In this document: positions 33,765 to 42,157 of the stretch, in pieces
How positions within the stretch are numbered: the first letter of the stretch is position 1
Layout: every line of letters begins with the position of its first letter
NCBI RefSeq assembly: GCF_026004115.1
Contig: NZ_BPIM01000001.1
Location: forward strand, 496,001 to 560,000
Reading direction: 5' to 3'
Length of the DNA: 64,000 nt
From: Meiothermus sp.
Lineage (GTDB): Bacteria; Deinococcota; Deinococci; Deinococcales; Thermaceae
The notes under the pieces: model-generated
Databases searched by the model: none
What the model saw: only the letters and a program-made list of their open reading frames with translations
Told to the model about the DNA's origin: nothing
Made by a program: the position numbers and the translations under genes

Positions 33765-33770
33765 TATAAT
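33744..33770 (+). promoter_or_regulatory. Extended -10 promoter of the ssb-like transcription unit
   Basis: A perfect TATAAT (33765-33770) preceded by TGT (33762-33764), the extended -10 form, with TAGACA (33744-33749) as a close -35. The transcript would carry a leader of about 460 nt before the SSB-like gene, containing one small open frame and a CTGACCGYAACGCAC motif repeated at 33844 and 34210. Confidence 0.7.
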
Positions 33771-33926
33771 CTCAGCTCATCCGAGTTGGTACAAAACCAA
33801 ACGGGGGAAGGAACCAAACGCAAACGTAGATGAACTGAAGAACTGACCGCAACGCACGAACGAGCCGCCCGAAACACCAAGCCCCTAGCAGAAGCGTCCC
33901 TGTGGCGCAGACCGAAACGGAAGTGG

Positions 33927-34091
33927 ATGATGAAAAAGCTCGAGCTCCCCCTGCACCCCCACCTGGAAAGCATCTTTGGCTACACCGGCGACGCCCCCCA
34001 GGTTGTGTTCTATTGGGAACCCGAAAACAAAAAGCTGATGTACGACGATGGCCTCGAGGGCAGTACAGCCAGCGCCAGGGCCTGTCGGTAG
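33927..34091 (+). CDS. Small hypothetical protein in the ssb leader
   Basis: A 54-residue frame starting at ATG 33927 (or 33930), beginning MMKKLELPLHPHLESIFGYT and continuing DAPQVVFYWEPENKKLMYDD. Codon choice (CTC GAG, CTG, GGC) and composition look like a real protein, unlike overlapping frames, which are Pro/Arg-rich. GGAAG lies shortly upstream. I do not recognise the family. It could be a short protein co-expressed with the SSB-like protein or a regulatory leader frame. The C-terminus (STASARACR) is less convincing, and a frameshift into the neighbouring frame cannot be excluded. Confidence 0.4.
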   Translation: MMKKLELPLHPHLESIFGYTGDAPQVVFYWEPENKKLMYDDGLEGSTASARACR

Positions 34092-34236
34092 AAGCAGCGC
34101 AAACTGAAGAACGCAAGTTAAATATCAAGGGTCAAGCGCCAAAAACCAATGCGGATAGCGCGCCAATCCATCAGCCCCGACTCAAGAACTCAAGAACTAC
34201 CTGCTAAATCTGACCGTAACGCACAAGGAGAAAAAC

Positions 34237-34974
34237 ATGTCCACCAACCTAGTCCTCATCAGTGGCGTCCTCAGCAAGCACGAGCTTCGCTATACCCCCA
34301 AAGGCACCCCGGTGCTCGAGGTCTCCCTCATCGGCAAGCGGGCCGTCGGCGAGAACCACCTCTTCTCCCGCGCCGACCTCACCTTCTATGGCAAGCTGGC
34401 CGAGCGTTGGGCCGATCAACTGGCAGACGGACAGGCCTACCAGGCCATGGGCCGCCTGGTTTACGAGTCCTGGGAGGCAGACGGCGTAAAGGGCTCACGC
34501 TTGCGCATTGTGGGCGAGGAACTCTTCAAGCTGGAAAACGCCGACGTGCGCGAGGAAGAAAAAGGCCCGGTGCTATACGGGGCCATGAACCGGGTGATTT
34601 TGTCGGGCGGCCTGACTGCCGACCCCGAAATTCGCCAGACCTCACTCAAAACCCCGGTGGCCAGGGCCAGCCTGGGCTTCTCGAGTTGGGAGGCTTCGGC
34701 AGGACAGGCCCGCAGCCACTATATCGAGCTGGAAGCCTGGCGCGACCTGGCGGTGCAGTTTGCCGATCTCAAGAAGGGTTCGCAGGTACTCCTGGAAGGC
34801 TCGCTCAAAACCGAGGTCTGGGAAAACAAAGAAAACAAGACCAAGCGCTACAAGCGTCTTCTGGAAGTAGAGCGCGTGACCCCCCTGGCCCGCATCCGCA
34901 GCGCCGAGCGCAACCCAGAAGAGCCCCCAATGGTCAAAGGCAACAAGGTAAAAACCAAGACCAAAGCCGCCTAG
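34237..34974 (+). CDS. SSB-family protein with two OB folds and no acidic tail
   Basis: A 245-residue protein with two tandem OB-type domains (about 1-110 and 115-220), the layout of Deinococcus-Thermus single-stranded DNA-binding proteins. Domain 1: NLVLISGVLSKHELRYTPKGTPVLEVSLIG (residues 4-33; conserved Gly, Tyr-Thr, Pro). Domain 2: MNRVILSGGLTADPEIRQT (residues 117-135), then RSHYIELEAWRDLAVQFADL. The usual acidic C-terminus (DDLPF-like) that recruits repair proteins is absent; the end is basic (KVKTKTKAA). AAGGAG precedes the ATG. I infer a specialised paralogue rather than the main replication SSB, but a lineage-specific SSB is possible. Confidence 0.7.
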   Translation: MSTNLVLISGVLSKHELRYTPKGTPVLEVSLIGKRAVGENHLFSRADLTFYGKLAERWADQLADGQAYQAMGRLVYESWEADGVKGSRLRIVGEELFKLENADVREEEKGPVLYGAMNRVILSGGLTADPEIRQTSLKTPVARASLGFSSWEASAGQARSHYIELEAWRDLAVQFADLKKGSQVLLEGSLKTEVWENKENKTKRYKRLLEVERVTPLARIRSAERNPEEPPMVKGNKVKTKTKAA

Positions 34975-35011
34975 ATTGCTACTACAGATGCATCGCTGAG
35001 TCAAGGCCGTT

Positions 35012-35045
35012 GAGGCGCACAACCTGTGCGCCTCTATGTTTTCTT
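35012..35045 (+). terminator. Hairpin terminator after the SSB-like gene
   Basis: A perfect 10-bp stem GAGGCGCACA / TGTGCGCCTC (35012-35021, 35025-35034) with a 3-nt loop, followed by TATGTTTTCTT. The rest of the 215-bp spacer has a small ATGAGCC/GGCTCAT hairpin at 35117-35143 and no gene. Confidence 0.75.
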
Positions 35046-35189
35046 GTGGACGGCTTAACGGTGAAATCTATCCGCGATGATTTCGATGTTGCCCAAGCAG
35101 TTTGCCTCTAGCCCTCATGAGCCATATTGCACGTTCGGCTCATACCCCCACCCAGTCGGACATCTGCGCTGGAGCGGAACAGCTCAACT

Positions 35190-36764
35190 TCAGTCCAGTC
35201 GCTCGTAAGCGGGCAGGGTCAGGAACTCCTTGAACTCGGGTTGTAACACCAGTTCGTCCAGGAGCTGTGCGGCTTGCTCGAGGTTCTTCATGCCCGCCAG
35301 CTTGGCCATCTCTTCCTGTTTGAGCTGTGCATACAACTCTGGGGTGAAGGTACGCCCGTCCTCTAGTTTTGCCCCCTTGCGCAGCCACTGCCACAGTTGC
35401 GAACGAGAAATTTCGGCGGTAGCGGCGTCTTCCATCAGGTTGAAAATAGCCACTGCCCCGCTCCCGCCCAGCCAGGCCGCCATGTACTGAAGCTCCACGC
35501 TGATGTTGTTGCGAATCCCAGCCTCGGTGATCTTGCCGCCCGGCACATTGAAGTCAATCAGGTGCTCGGACTTGATCTTGCCATCCACGTCCTCGCGCAG
35601 GCGGTCTTTCTGGTTGGGCCTGTCACCCAGCACCTTGTCGAAGACTGCCAGAGCCACCGGCACCAGATCGGGGTGGGCCACCCAGGTGCCGTCGAAGCCG
35701 TCGCCCGATTCGCGTTCTTTGTCCCTGGTGACCTGCTCGATGGCCTTGGCGTTGACCTCGGGATCTTTGCGGCTGGGGATAAAGGCCGACATACCCCCAA
35801 TGGCGTGGGCACCGCGCTTATGGCAGGTGCGTACCAGCAGCTCGGTGTAGGCCCGCATGAAAGGCACCGTCATGGTGACCTGGGCCCGGTCGGGGAAGAG
35901 TACCTCGTGGGTGGCAAACTTTTTGATGCAGCTAAAGATGTAGTCCCAGCGCCCGGCATTAAGACCGGCAGCATGCTCGCGCAGTTCGTAGAGGATTTCC
36001 TCCATCTCGAAGGCGGCCAGGATGGTCTCGATCAGTACCGTAGCCCGGATGGTGCCCTGGGGAATGCCCAGGTAGCTCTGGGCAAACTTGAAGACCTCGT
36101 TCCAGAGGCGGGCCTCGAGGTGGCTCTCGAGCTTGGGCAGATAGAAGTAGGGCCCGCTACCCCGCCGCAGTAGCTCGTGGGCATTGTGGAAAAAGTACAG
36201 TCCGAAGTCGAACAGGCTTCCTGACATGGGTTCGCCATCCACCAGCACGTGTCGCTCCACCAGGTGCCAGCCCCTGGGGCGCACCAGCAAAGTAGCGATT
36301 TTCTCGCCCAGCTTGTATTCCTTTTCCGGCGTGCTGAGGCTGATGGTGCGGCGCACCGCATCCATCAGGTTCTGCTGGCCCTGCACCACGTTCTCCCAGG
36401 TCGGCGAAAGGGAGTCCTCGCAGTCGGCCATGAAGACCTTGGCCCCCGAGTTGAGGGCGTTGATCATCATCTTGCGCTCGGTGGGGCCGGTAATTTCAAC
36501 CCGGCGGTCGTTGAGGTCGGGCGGAGCAGGCGCCACTTTCCAATCGCCTTCGCGCATGAAACGGGTATGAGGTAAGAAACCCGGTTTCTCGCCTGCCTCG
36601 ATGCGCCTGGCAACTTCGGCGCGACGCTGCAGCAAACCTTTACGAACAGCGTTAAATTCACGCTGGAGTCCGGCTATAAAGGCCAGGGCCTCTGGGGTCA
36701 GCACGGTATCGGAGGCGGGAAGTTTGGGGCCGATAATCTGTACACCTTGGGGCATCTCGCTCAT
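35190..36764 (-). CDS. aceB: Malate synthase A
   Basis: Condenses glyoxylate with acetyl-CoA to malate in the glyoxylate shunt. From ATG 36764 (GGAG upstream) it has 524 residues, normal for isoform A. Visible family segments are [20 protein letters not shown] (about 93-112, with the catalytic Asp/Glu and Mg site), [19 protein letters not shown] (signature region, about 157-175), [16 protein letters not shown] (about 242-257) and [16 protein letters not shown] (about 355-370). It is divergent from an IclR regulator; a palindromic operator lies between them. No isocitrate lyase is in the window. Confidence 0.96.
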   Translation of the reverse strand: MSEMPQGVQIIGPKLPASDTVLTPEALAFIAGLQREFNAVRKGLLQRRAEVARRIEAGEKPGFLPHTRFMREGDWKVAPAPPDLNDRRVEITGPTERKMMINALNSGAKVFMADCEDSLSPTWENVVQGQQNLMDAVRRTISLSTPEKEYKLGEKIATLLVRPRGWHLVERHVLVDGEPMSGSLFDFGLYFFHNAHELLRRGSGPYFYLPKLESHLEARLWNEVFKFAQSYLGIPQGTIRATVLIETILAAFEMEEILYELREHAAGLNAGRWDYIFSCIKKFATHEVLFPDRAQVTMTVPFMRAYTELLVRTCHKRGAHAIGGMSAFIPSRKDPEVNAKAIEQVTRDKERESGDGFDGTWVAHPDLVPVALAVFDKVLGDRPNQKDRLREDVDGKIKSEHLIDFNVPGGKITEAGIRNNISVELQYMAAWLGGSGAVAIFNLMEDAATAEISRSQLWQWLRKGAKLEDGRTFTPELYAQLKQEEMAKLAGMKNLEQAAQLLDELVLQPEFKEFLTLPAYERLD

Positions 36765-36821
36765 TGGGGTCTCCTGGTAGGGTGAACGGGGCACAGAACT
36801 CCCTGCCCCTTTCCCGGCCCA

Positions 36822-36888
36822 AGCCTAGCCCCTGGAAAATGAGTTTGTCAACCAGTGAGATTATTTTGCATCTATTGAAAATTATCTC
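36822..36888 (-). promoter_or_regulatory. aceB promoter and IclR-type operator
   Basis: Minus strand: consensus TTGACA (36851-36846), an 18-bp spacer and TAGGCT (36827-36822). Just upstream, GAGATTATTTT (36857-36867) and AAAATTATCTC (36878-36888) form an 11-bp inverted repeat with one mismatch and a 10-bp centre. The palindrome lies between aceB's -35 and the iclR start, a good place for autoregulation by the IclR protein. Confidence 0.7.
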
Positions 36889-36909
36889 CCACTATCCTAA
36901 GCTGAAGTC

Positions 36910-37707
36910 ATGGAAACCAAGCGACGCCCAGGGCGCAGCCGCTCCACCGAAGTAAGCGAGGTACGTACCCTCGAGCGCGGTCTGCACCTGCTGGAAGTGT
37001 TGTCCGAGGCCGAGACCCTCTCCCTCTCGGAACTCTCCCGTAAAACCGACCTCTCCCCCAGCACCGCTTACCGGCTCCTGGAAACCCTGCGCCGCCGGGG
37101 CTTTGTCGACTGGGACGAGGCCAAAGGCCTGTGGAAGGTGGGCCTGCGGGCCTATCAGGTGGGCTCGGCCTTTCTCACCCGGGGCGGGCTGATCGAGGCG
37201 GCTTCCCCGGAGATGGAAAAACTGGTAGACGAACTCAACGAGACCGTCAACTTAGCAGTACTGGACGGCCACGAGGTCATCTACATCGCTCAGGTAGAAG
37301 GACGGCAGCTCATCCGCATGTTTACCCGCATCGGGGCCCGGGCTCCCATCTACTGCACCGGGGTGGGCAAGGCGCTGTTACTGGAGCACAGCGAGACCGA
37401 GGTACGGCGCATTGTGGGCGCAGGACCATTCAAGCCCTACACCGCCAAAACCATAACTACCCTCGAGCATTTCTTGCAAACCCTGCAAGAAGCCCGCCAA
37501 CGCCGCTACGTGCTTGACGACGAAGAACGCGAGGACGGGGTGCGCTGCATCGCTGCCCCCATCCACGACAACCGGGGTAAGGTGGTGGCCTCGATGTCGC
37601 TCTCGGCCCCCGCAACCCGCATCCCCGACGAGCGGCTCAGCGAGCTGGGCGCTCGAGTACGCCAGGCAGCCGACGCGGTCTCGGCACGGCTGGGCTGGTC
37701 GGCGTAG
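36910..37707 (+). CDS. IclR-family transcriptional regulator
   Basis: A 265-residue regulator with an N-terminal winged helix (about 17-80, LSLSELSRKTDLSPSTAYRLLETLRRRGFV in two parts) and a C-terminal GAF-like effector domain (about 95-260). The latter has the IclR signature regions FTRIGARAPIYCTGVGKALL and DDEEREDGVRCIAAPIHDN. In enterobacteria IclR represses aceBA and senses glyoxylate or pyruvate; divergence from aceB with a shared palindrome makes control of malate synthase the best guess. Effector unknown. Confidence 0.93.
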   Translation: METKRRPGRSRSTEVSEVRTLERGLHLLEVLSEAETLSLSELSRKTDLSPSTAYRLLETLRRRGFVDWDEAKGLWKVGLRAYQVGSAFLTRGGLIEAASPEMEKLVDELNETVNLAVLDGHEVIYIAQVEGRQLIRMFTRIGARAPIYCTGVGKALLLEHSETEVRRIVGAGPFKPYTAKTITTLEHFLQTLQEARQRRYVLDDEEREDGVRCIAAPIHDNRGKVVASMSLSAPATRIPDERLSELGARVRQAADAVSARLGWSA

Positions 37708-37717
37708 TGGGCAGACT

Positions 37718-38767
37718 TCAGGTCACCGGCTCTACCTGTACCCGAATCGCCTCGAGGCTCAACCCCACCCGCACCACGCTAAAGCGCTCTCCAGGCGCCG
37801 AAGGGCCGTCGTAGCCCATCGTTTGAGGGGTTTTGTAGAAACGCACCCGAACACCCAGGGCGCTGAAGCCATCCTCCGGGCTGGCTCTAAACGATAACCC
37901 GGTGGCCGCCTGATCGGCGCTCTGCACCAGGCGGGCCAGCATCCGGGATAAGGCATACGGCGCAAAGATATCGGTGCTCAAAAGGTTTTTCAGTTCCGGG
38001 TCAGGCATCTGGATGAGGCTGCGGCTGGGGTGTATCTGGAATTGCCCCAGGGCCAAGTCGTAGCGGTCTCCCTGGGCCAGCAAACTCACCTGCCAGCCAG
38101 CCCGGGTGCGCTCGAGGAAAGCCACGTGACTTTCGCCCGCTACCTCCCAGGGGCCCTGCTTCGGCATCACCAGCGCGGTGTTTTCGTCCACACCCACGCC
38201 GAGCCCTACCCCGGCTTGCTCCATCGCCGACATCAGCCGCCCAAAGCGCCCCCAGGCCAGAAAATGCTGGTCTACCTGCAGGCTTTTGACCAACCCCAAC
38301 CCAGGCTGCAAGGAAAGCGTCTCTCCGTCACCCAAGCAGGTGTCCAGGCTCTGGCCCCCGGCAATCATCGGGTCGGCCATTGCCGCTGTGCCGGCGCTGC
38401 TGCCAACCACCCCGGCTCCTTCTGCAAACTGACGCCTCAATAGCGCCAGGACTGGGGTTCCCAGCAAAGCCCGGGTAATCTGGCGTTGATCCCCCCCCGC
38501 AAAGAAAAACCCCGAGCAGCTTTGCACTTGCGAGCGCACGGCAGGGTCGTAGGCGAGGATACCGGCGTTTTCAACCGTGATGCCAATGTGTTGGGGATCA
38601 AAGCCCTGTGCCCTGAACAGGGCCGCATTCACTTCCCAGCTTTGGGCCGGGTTGCTGCTGGCGGTAGTAAAGATGCCGATGCGGGGACCGCAGTGCTCGA
38701 GGATCTTCCCAAACACCGACTGGTTGTCGGCCTTGAGCGCCCCTCCTACCAGAATGACAGTTCCCAT
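37718..38767 (-). CDS. Cyanophycinase-like S51 peptidase
   Basis: A 349-residue serine peptidase of family S51, whose members cut cyanophycin (Asp-Arg polymer) or alpha-aspartyl peptides. The nucleophile is Ser124 in VVGSSAGTAAM, GGDQRQITRAL (91-101) is the upstream Gly-Gly-Asx loop, and DQHFLAWGRFGRL (166-178) is the cyanophycinase His segment. There is no secretion signal, so it would act in the cytoplasm. No cyanophycin synthetase is in the window, so the substrate may be an imported or stored peptide. The stop is only 10 bp from the convergent iclR stop. Confidence 0.87.
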   Translation of the reverse strand: MGTVILVGGALKADNQSVFGKILEHCGPRIGIFTTASSNPAQSWEVNAALFRAQGFDPQHIGITVENAGILAYDPAVRSQVQSCSGFFFAGGDQRQITRALLGTPVLALLRRQFAEGAGVVGSSAGTAAMADPMIAGGQSLDTCLGDGETLSLQPGLGLVKSLQVDQHFLAWGRFGRLMSAMEQAGVGLGVGVDENTALVMPKQGPWEVAGESHVAFLERTRAGWQVSLLAQGDRYDLALGQFQIHPSRSLIQMPDPELKNLLSTDIFAPYALSRMLARLVQSADQAATGLSFRASPEDGFSALGVRVRFYKTPQTMGYDGPSAPGERFSVVRVGLSLEAIRVQVEPVT

Positions 38768-38824
38768 TTTCTAAACAAACCGAGATTTCTCCCGGCCCTG
38801 ACACCCATGCGTAGTTGCTGGCGG

Positions 38825-39265
38825 TTAGCCGATACGGGCCTCCACGTATTCCCGTTCGCCTGCCACAATTTTCCGAGCGAGTTCGATGTCTTTGGGGTAC
38901 TCTTTGCCCCGGTTAATCAGATAGGTCTCGTAGCGCCCAATTTCGAAGTGTTCAACCACTTGCTTAAGGGCCTTGCCCAGGTCAAACTCCTTGCAGGAAA
39001 AAATATCCACGCTGATAAAACGCTGGCTGGGGAAGGTATGAATGGCGATGTGGCTTTCGGCGATAATCACCACCCCCGTAATCCCTTCCGCCTGGCCTGG
39101 CATGGCTGGATAGCGCTGCACTACCGGCGGCAGCACCTTGGTCATCTCCATCTCTTCGGGTAGCCGATCGAGTACCTGACGAATCAGCTCGAAGTCGGCC
39201 AGTTTTTCTGCATTTGCGTGGTAGCCGTCTATCATCAGGTGCGGGCCAAAACCGAACAGTTCCAA
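38825..39265 (-). CDS. speD: S-adenosylmethionine decarboxylase proenzyme
   Basis: Makes decarboxylated AdoMet for polyamine synthesis; Thermaceae use it for long and branched polyamines. The proenzyme cleaves itself between Glu70 and Ser71 in IAESHIAIHTFP to make the pyruvoyl group; His76 and Cys91 (VDIFSC) are the processing and proton-donor residues. I choose TTG 39265 (MELFGFGPHLMIDGYHAN, 146 residues) because GGAGG lies 8 bp upstream; an ATG at 39301 would add 12 non-conserved residues. A consensus promoter lies about 110 bp upstream. No spermidine synthase is adjacent. Confidence 0.93.
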   Translation of the reverse strand: MELFGFGPHLMIDGYHANAEKLADFELIRQVLDRLPEEMEMTKVLPPVVQRYPAMPGQAEGITGVVIIAESHIAIHTFPSQRFISVDIFSCKEFDLGKALKQVVEHFEIGRYETYLINRGKEYPKDIELARKIVAGEREYVEARIG

Positions 39266-39375
39266 CCTCGTAACCTCCAAAAGCTTGCGGCTTTCAAGCA
39301 CCAGGCTCTGCCTCTATGCCTTGTCCGCAGCCCTCTGCTGGACGGCCACCCAAGGGTCGTCCTCAACAGCCCATC

Positions 39376-39404
39376 ATTATGGGCCCCTGGGGGGAAGGTG
39401 TCAA
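39376..39404 (-). promoter_or_regulatory. Promoter of speD
   Basis: Minus strand: TTGACA (39404-39399), a 17-bp spacer and CATAAT (39381-39376). The leader to the TTG start would be about 100 nt. Confidence 0.75.
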
Positions 39405-39465
39405 CCAATGGAGGAAAAAACCGTTCTGTACAAAAAATCGGCGCGTTTCGTAGCAAGTAGATTGG

Positions 39466-39551
39466 AATAACTGTTATTAATTACACCAGTCCTCTCCAAG
39501 AGCCAATGTGTGCCTTTTTAGTATCCATACCTGCCCTAAAGCGGGTATAGT
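39466..39551 (+). promoter_or_regulatory. sdh promoter region with an AT-rich palindrome
   Basis: TATAGT (39546-39551) is a -10 placed 10 bp before the first sdh ATG; no good -35 is seen. AATAAC-T-GTTATT (39466-39478) is a perfect 13-bp palindrome about 70 bp upstream, a candidate site for an activator. Confidence 0.45.
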
Positions 39552-39560
39552 CTAGGGGAA

Positions 39561-40313
39561 ATGAGCACCAAACCTGTGACAGGTACTAAAAAACGGTTAA
39601 CAGATCGGCAAGACAACTGGTGGATCGAGCCCCTCTTTACGGTGTTGAGCCTGGGCTTGTTTGGGTTGTATGCCATGTGGGTGGCCTGGAATCGCCAGCA
39701 CTACGAGTTCGGGCCTTATGTATCGCCCTTCTACTCGATTCCCATTCCGGGAGTACATGCCCGCGACCTGGATTGGCTGGCGATTTCACCCGCTTTCCTG
39801 GTGCTGTGGATTCCGCTGGGTTTCCGCGCCACCTGCTACTACTACCGCAAAGCCTACTATCGGGCTTTCTTCTGGGATCCACCGGCTTGTGCGGTTCCTG
39901 AACTGCGCAAATCGTACAGCGGCGAACGGGCCTTCCCTTTTGTGCTCAACAACCTGCACCGCTACTTCTGGTATCTCTCCATCCCGGTCATGATCTTCCT
40001 CTGGTACGAAGCCATCAAAGCCTTCTTCTTCAGCGATGGTTTTGGCATTGGGGTGGGCAGCCTGATCATGCTGGCCAACGTAATTCTGCTCTCTTACTAC
40101 ACCTTCTCCTGCCATGCCTGGCGGCATATCGCCGGAGGCTGCCTTAACTGCATGTCCAAGCACAAAACCCGCTATAACCTGTGGCAGCGTATCACCCGCA
40201 TCAACGAGAGCCACGGGTTCTGGGCTGTAATCAGCATGTTTTCGGTATGGTTTACCGACGTCTACATTCGCCTGTGCTCCATGGGCACCATCACCGATTT
40301 CCGCTTTTTCTAA
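39561..40313 (+). CDS. Succinate dehydrogenase membrane anchor, single large subunit (Sdh1-like)
   Basis: A 250-residue membrane protein with about five helices (near 28-48, 72-92, 130-150, 160-182, 215-238) directly upstream of sdhA and sdhB. It does not resemble the small paired SdhC/SdhD of Thermus; size and position match the single anchor of actinobacterial Sdh1-type complexes. His and Cys residues in HRYFWYLSIP, CHAWRHIAGGCLNC and RINESHGFW could bind quinone or a cofactor. GGGGA precedes the ATG, and sdhA starts 12 bp after the stop with its own AGGAG. The subunit role is inferred from context and topology. Confidence 0.7.
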   Translation: MSTKPVTGTKKRLTDRQDNWWIEPLFTVLSLGLFGLYAMWVAWNRQHYEFGPYVSPFYSIPIPGVHARDLDWLAISPAFLVLWIPLGFRATCYYYRKAYYRAFFWDPPACAVPELRKSYSGERAFPFVLNNLHRYFWYLSIPVMIFLWYEAIKAFFFSDGFGIGVGSLIMLANVILLSYYTFSCHAWRHIAGGCLNCMSKHKTRYNLWQRITRINESHGFWAVISMFSVWFTDVYIRLCSMGTITDFRFF

Positions 40314-40325
40314 AGGAGCCAGATC

Positions 40326-42155
40326 ATGGAATCCTACACAACCTATGACTACGACGTACTGGTAATTGGCGCGGGTGGCGCGGGTCTACGGGCTGCCATT
40401 GCGGCCATTGAAAAAGGGGCCAGGGTAGGGGTGGTTACCAAGAGCCTCTTGGGCAAGGCCCACACCGTGATGGCCGAGGGGGGCATGGCTGCCGCTATGG
40501 GCAACGTGCGCTCCGAGGATAACTGGAAGGTGCACTTCCGCGACACCCTCAAGGGCGGGGGGATGCTCAACAACTGGAAGATGGTGGAGAACTACACCAA
40601 AGAAGCGCCCGACCGGGTGCGCGAGTTGGAGCGGTGGGGCGCGGTCTTTGATCGTACCCCCGATGGCAAAATCAACCAGCGCAACTTTGGCGGGCACTCC
40701 TATCCCCGGCTGGCCCACGTGGGCGACCGTACCGGTCTCGAGCTCATTCGCACCCTGCAAGACCACGCTGTGAAAATGGGCATTAACGCCCATATGGAAA
40801 CCACCATCTATCGCCTACTGACAGAGGGTGGCGCGGTGGTGGGGGCGCTAGGCTTCAACCGCCAGACGGGCGAATTCCTGGTCTTCCGGGCCAAGGCCGT
40901 GGTGCTGGCCACTGGGGGTCTGGGGCGCATCTACCAGATCACCTCCAACTCCTGGGAGTGCACCGGCGATGGCTTCTCGCTGGCCAGTATGGTGGGCGCC
41001 GATCTGATCGATATGGAGTTCATCCAGTTTCACCCCACCGGCATGGTCTGGCCTCCCAGTGTTATGGGTATCCTGGTCACTGAAGGGGTACGGGGTGAAG
41101 GGGGCGTTCTCAAAAACAGCGAGGGCAAGCGCTTCATGTTCGACAACGTGCCCGAGCGCTACAAAGGTGAGTTCGCCGAAACCGAGGAGGAAGCTGAGCG
41201 CTGGCTGCAAGGCGACCGCAACGCCCGGAGACCCCCAGAGCTCCTTACCCGCGATGTGGTGGCCAGGGCCATTCGTAAGGAAGTCAACGAAGGCCGGGGG
41301 AGCCCCCACGGGGGCGCTTACCTGGATATCGCCAGCCGCCGCCCTGCTGATTACATTAAAAAGAAGCTCCCAAGCATGTACCACCAGTTCATGAAACTGG
41401 GCAACCTGGACATCACCAAAGAACCCATGGAGGTAGGTCCAACCTGCCACTACGTGATGGGGGGCATCCGGGTAGACCCCGATACCCAGGCCACCAACGT
41501 GCCGGGACTATACGCTGCAGGCGAGGTGGCTGGAGGGCTACACGGCGCTAACCGCCTGGGGGGCAACTCACTGTCCGACCTGGTGGTTTTTGGGCGTCGG
41601 GCTGGTATGGCCGCTGCCGAGTACGCAGCCAAACAGACCGGCTCTTATCAGGTAGACGAGGCTCAGGTGCGGGCCTACATTGCCGAAGCCCTGCAACCAT
41701 TCAACAACCCCCAGGGCGAAAACCCCTTTGCGCTTATGAAAGAACTTCGCGCCACCATGCAGAAAAACGCAGGCATTATGCGCGAAGAAAATGAGCTCAA
41801 AACACAGCTCGAGATTCTGGCCAACCTCAAAAAGCGCGCCTGGAACACCTCGGTTTCGGGAGGCCGGGCCTACAACCCCGGCTGGCACACGGCCCTGGAC
41901 ATGCGGCTGATGGTCGAGATTTCCGAGGCAGTGGTACTTGCAGCCCTGGCCCGCAAGGAAAGCCGGGGTGGCCACGCACGCCTGGACTATCCCGACCCCG
42001 ACCCCACTTTTGCCAAACTTAACCACATCATCCGGCGCAGCAGCGATGGAACCCTCCATGTGGTAGCTGAACCGCTGCCTGAAATGCCCGAAGACCGGCG
42101 AAAGATAGCCGAGGCCAAAGACCTCAAAGAACTCAGCGACAAGGTAGGTGCGTGA
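40326..42155 (+). CDS. sdhA: Succinate dehydrogenase / fumarate reductase flavoprotein subunit
   Basis: Oxidises succinate to fumarate (or the reverse) and passes electrons to SdhB. It has 609 residues. The FAD motif DVLVIGAGGAGLRAAIAA is at about 9-26, the covalent-flavin His is in KAHTVMAEGG, the substrate segment is QFHPTGM, the active-site region is HGGAYLDIASR, and GGIRVDPDT with GLYAAGEVAGGLHGANRLGG (20 residues) completes the FAD domain. AGGAG lies 8 bp before the ATG. The stop overlaps the region just before the sdhB start. Confidence 0.95.
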   Translation: MESYTTYDYDVLVIGAGGAGLRAAIAAIEKGARVGVVTKSLLGKAHTVMAEGGMAAAMGNVRSEDNWKVHFRDTLKGGGMLNNWKMVENYTKEAPDRVRELERWGAVFDRTPDGKINQRNFGGHSYPRLAHVGDRTGLELIRTLQDHAVKMGINAHMETTIYRLLTEGGAVVGALGFNRQTGEFLVFRAKAVVLATGGLGRIYQITSNSWECTGDGFSLASMVGADLIDMEFIQFHPTGMVWPPSVMGILVTEGVRGEGGVLKNSEGKRFMFDNVPERYKGEFAETEEEAERWLQGDRNARRPPELLTRDVVARAIRKEVNEGRGSPHGGAYLDIASRRPADYIKKKLPSMYHQFMKLGNLDITKEPMEVGPTCHYVMGGIRVDPDTQATNVPGLYAAGEVAGGLHGANRLGGNSLSDLVVFGRRAGMAAAEYAAKQTGSYQVDEAQVRAYIAEALQPFNNPQGENPFALMKELRATMQKNAGIMREENELKTQLEILANLKKRAWNTSVSGGRAYNPGWHTALDMRLMVEISEAVVLAALARKESRGGHARLDYPDPDPTFAKLNHIIRRSSDGTLHVVAEPLPEMPEDRRKIAEAKDLKELSDKVGA

Positions 42156-42157
42156 AT

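Noticed and set aside
33902-34207. Alternative frame in the ssb leader
   Set aside because: Pro/Arg-rich start; the overlapping 54-residue frame is more protein-like. Its C-terminal half could be used after a frameshift, which I cannot show.
34149-35111. Open frame overlapping the SSB-like gene in another frame (320 codons)
   Set aside because: Arg/Pro/Gly-rich translation typical of a shadow frame; the SSB-like frame has a ribosome site and two OB domains.
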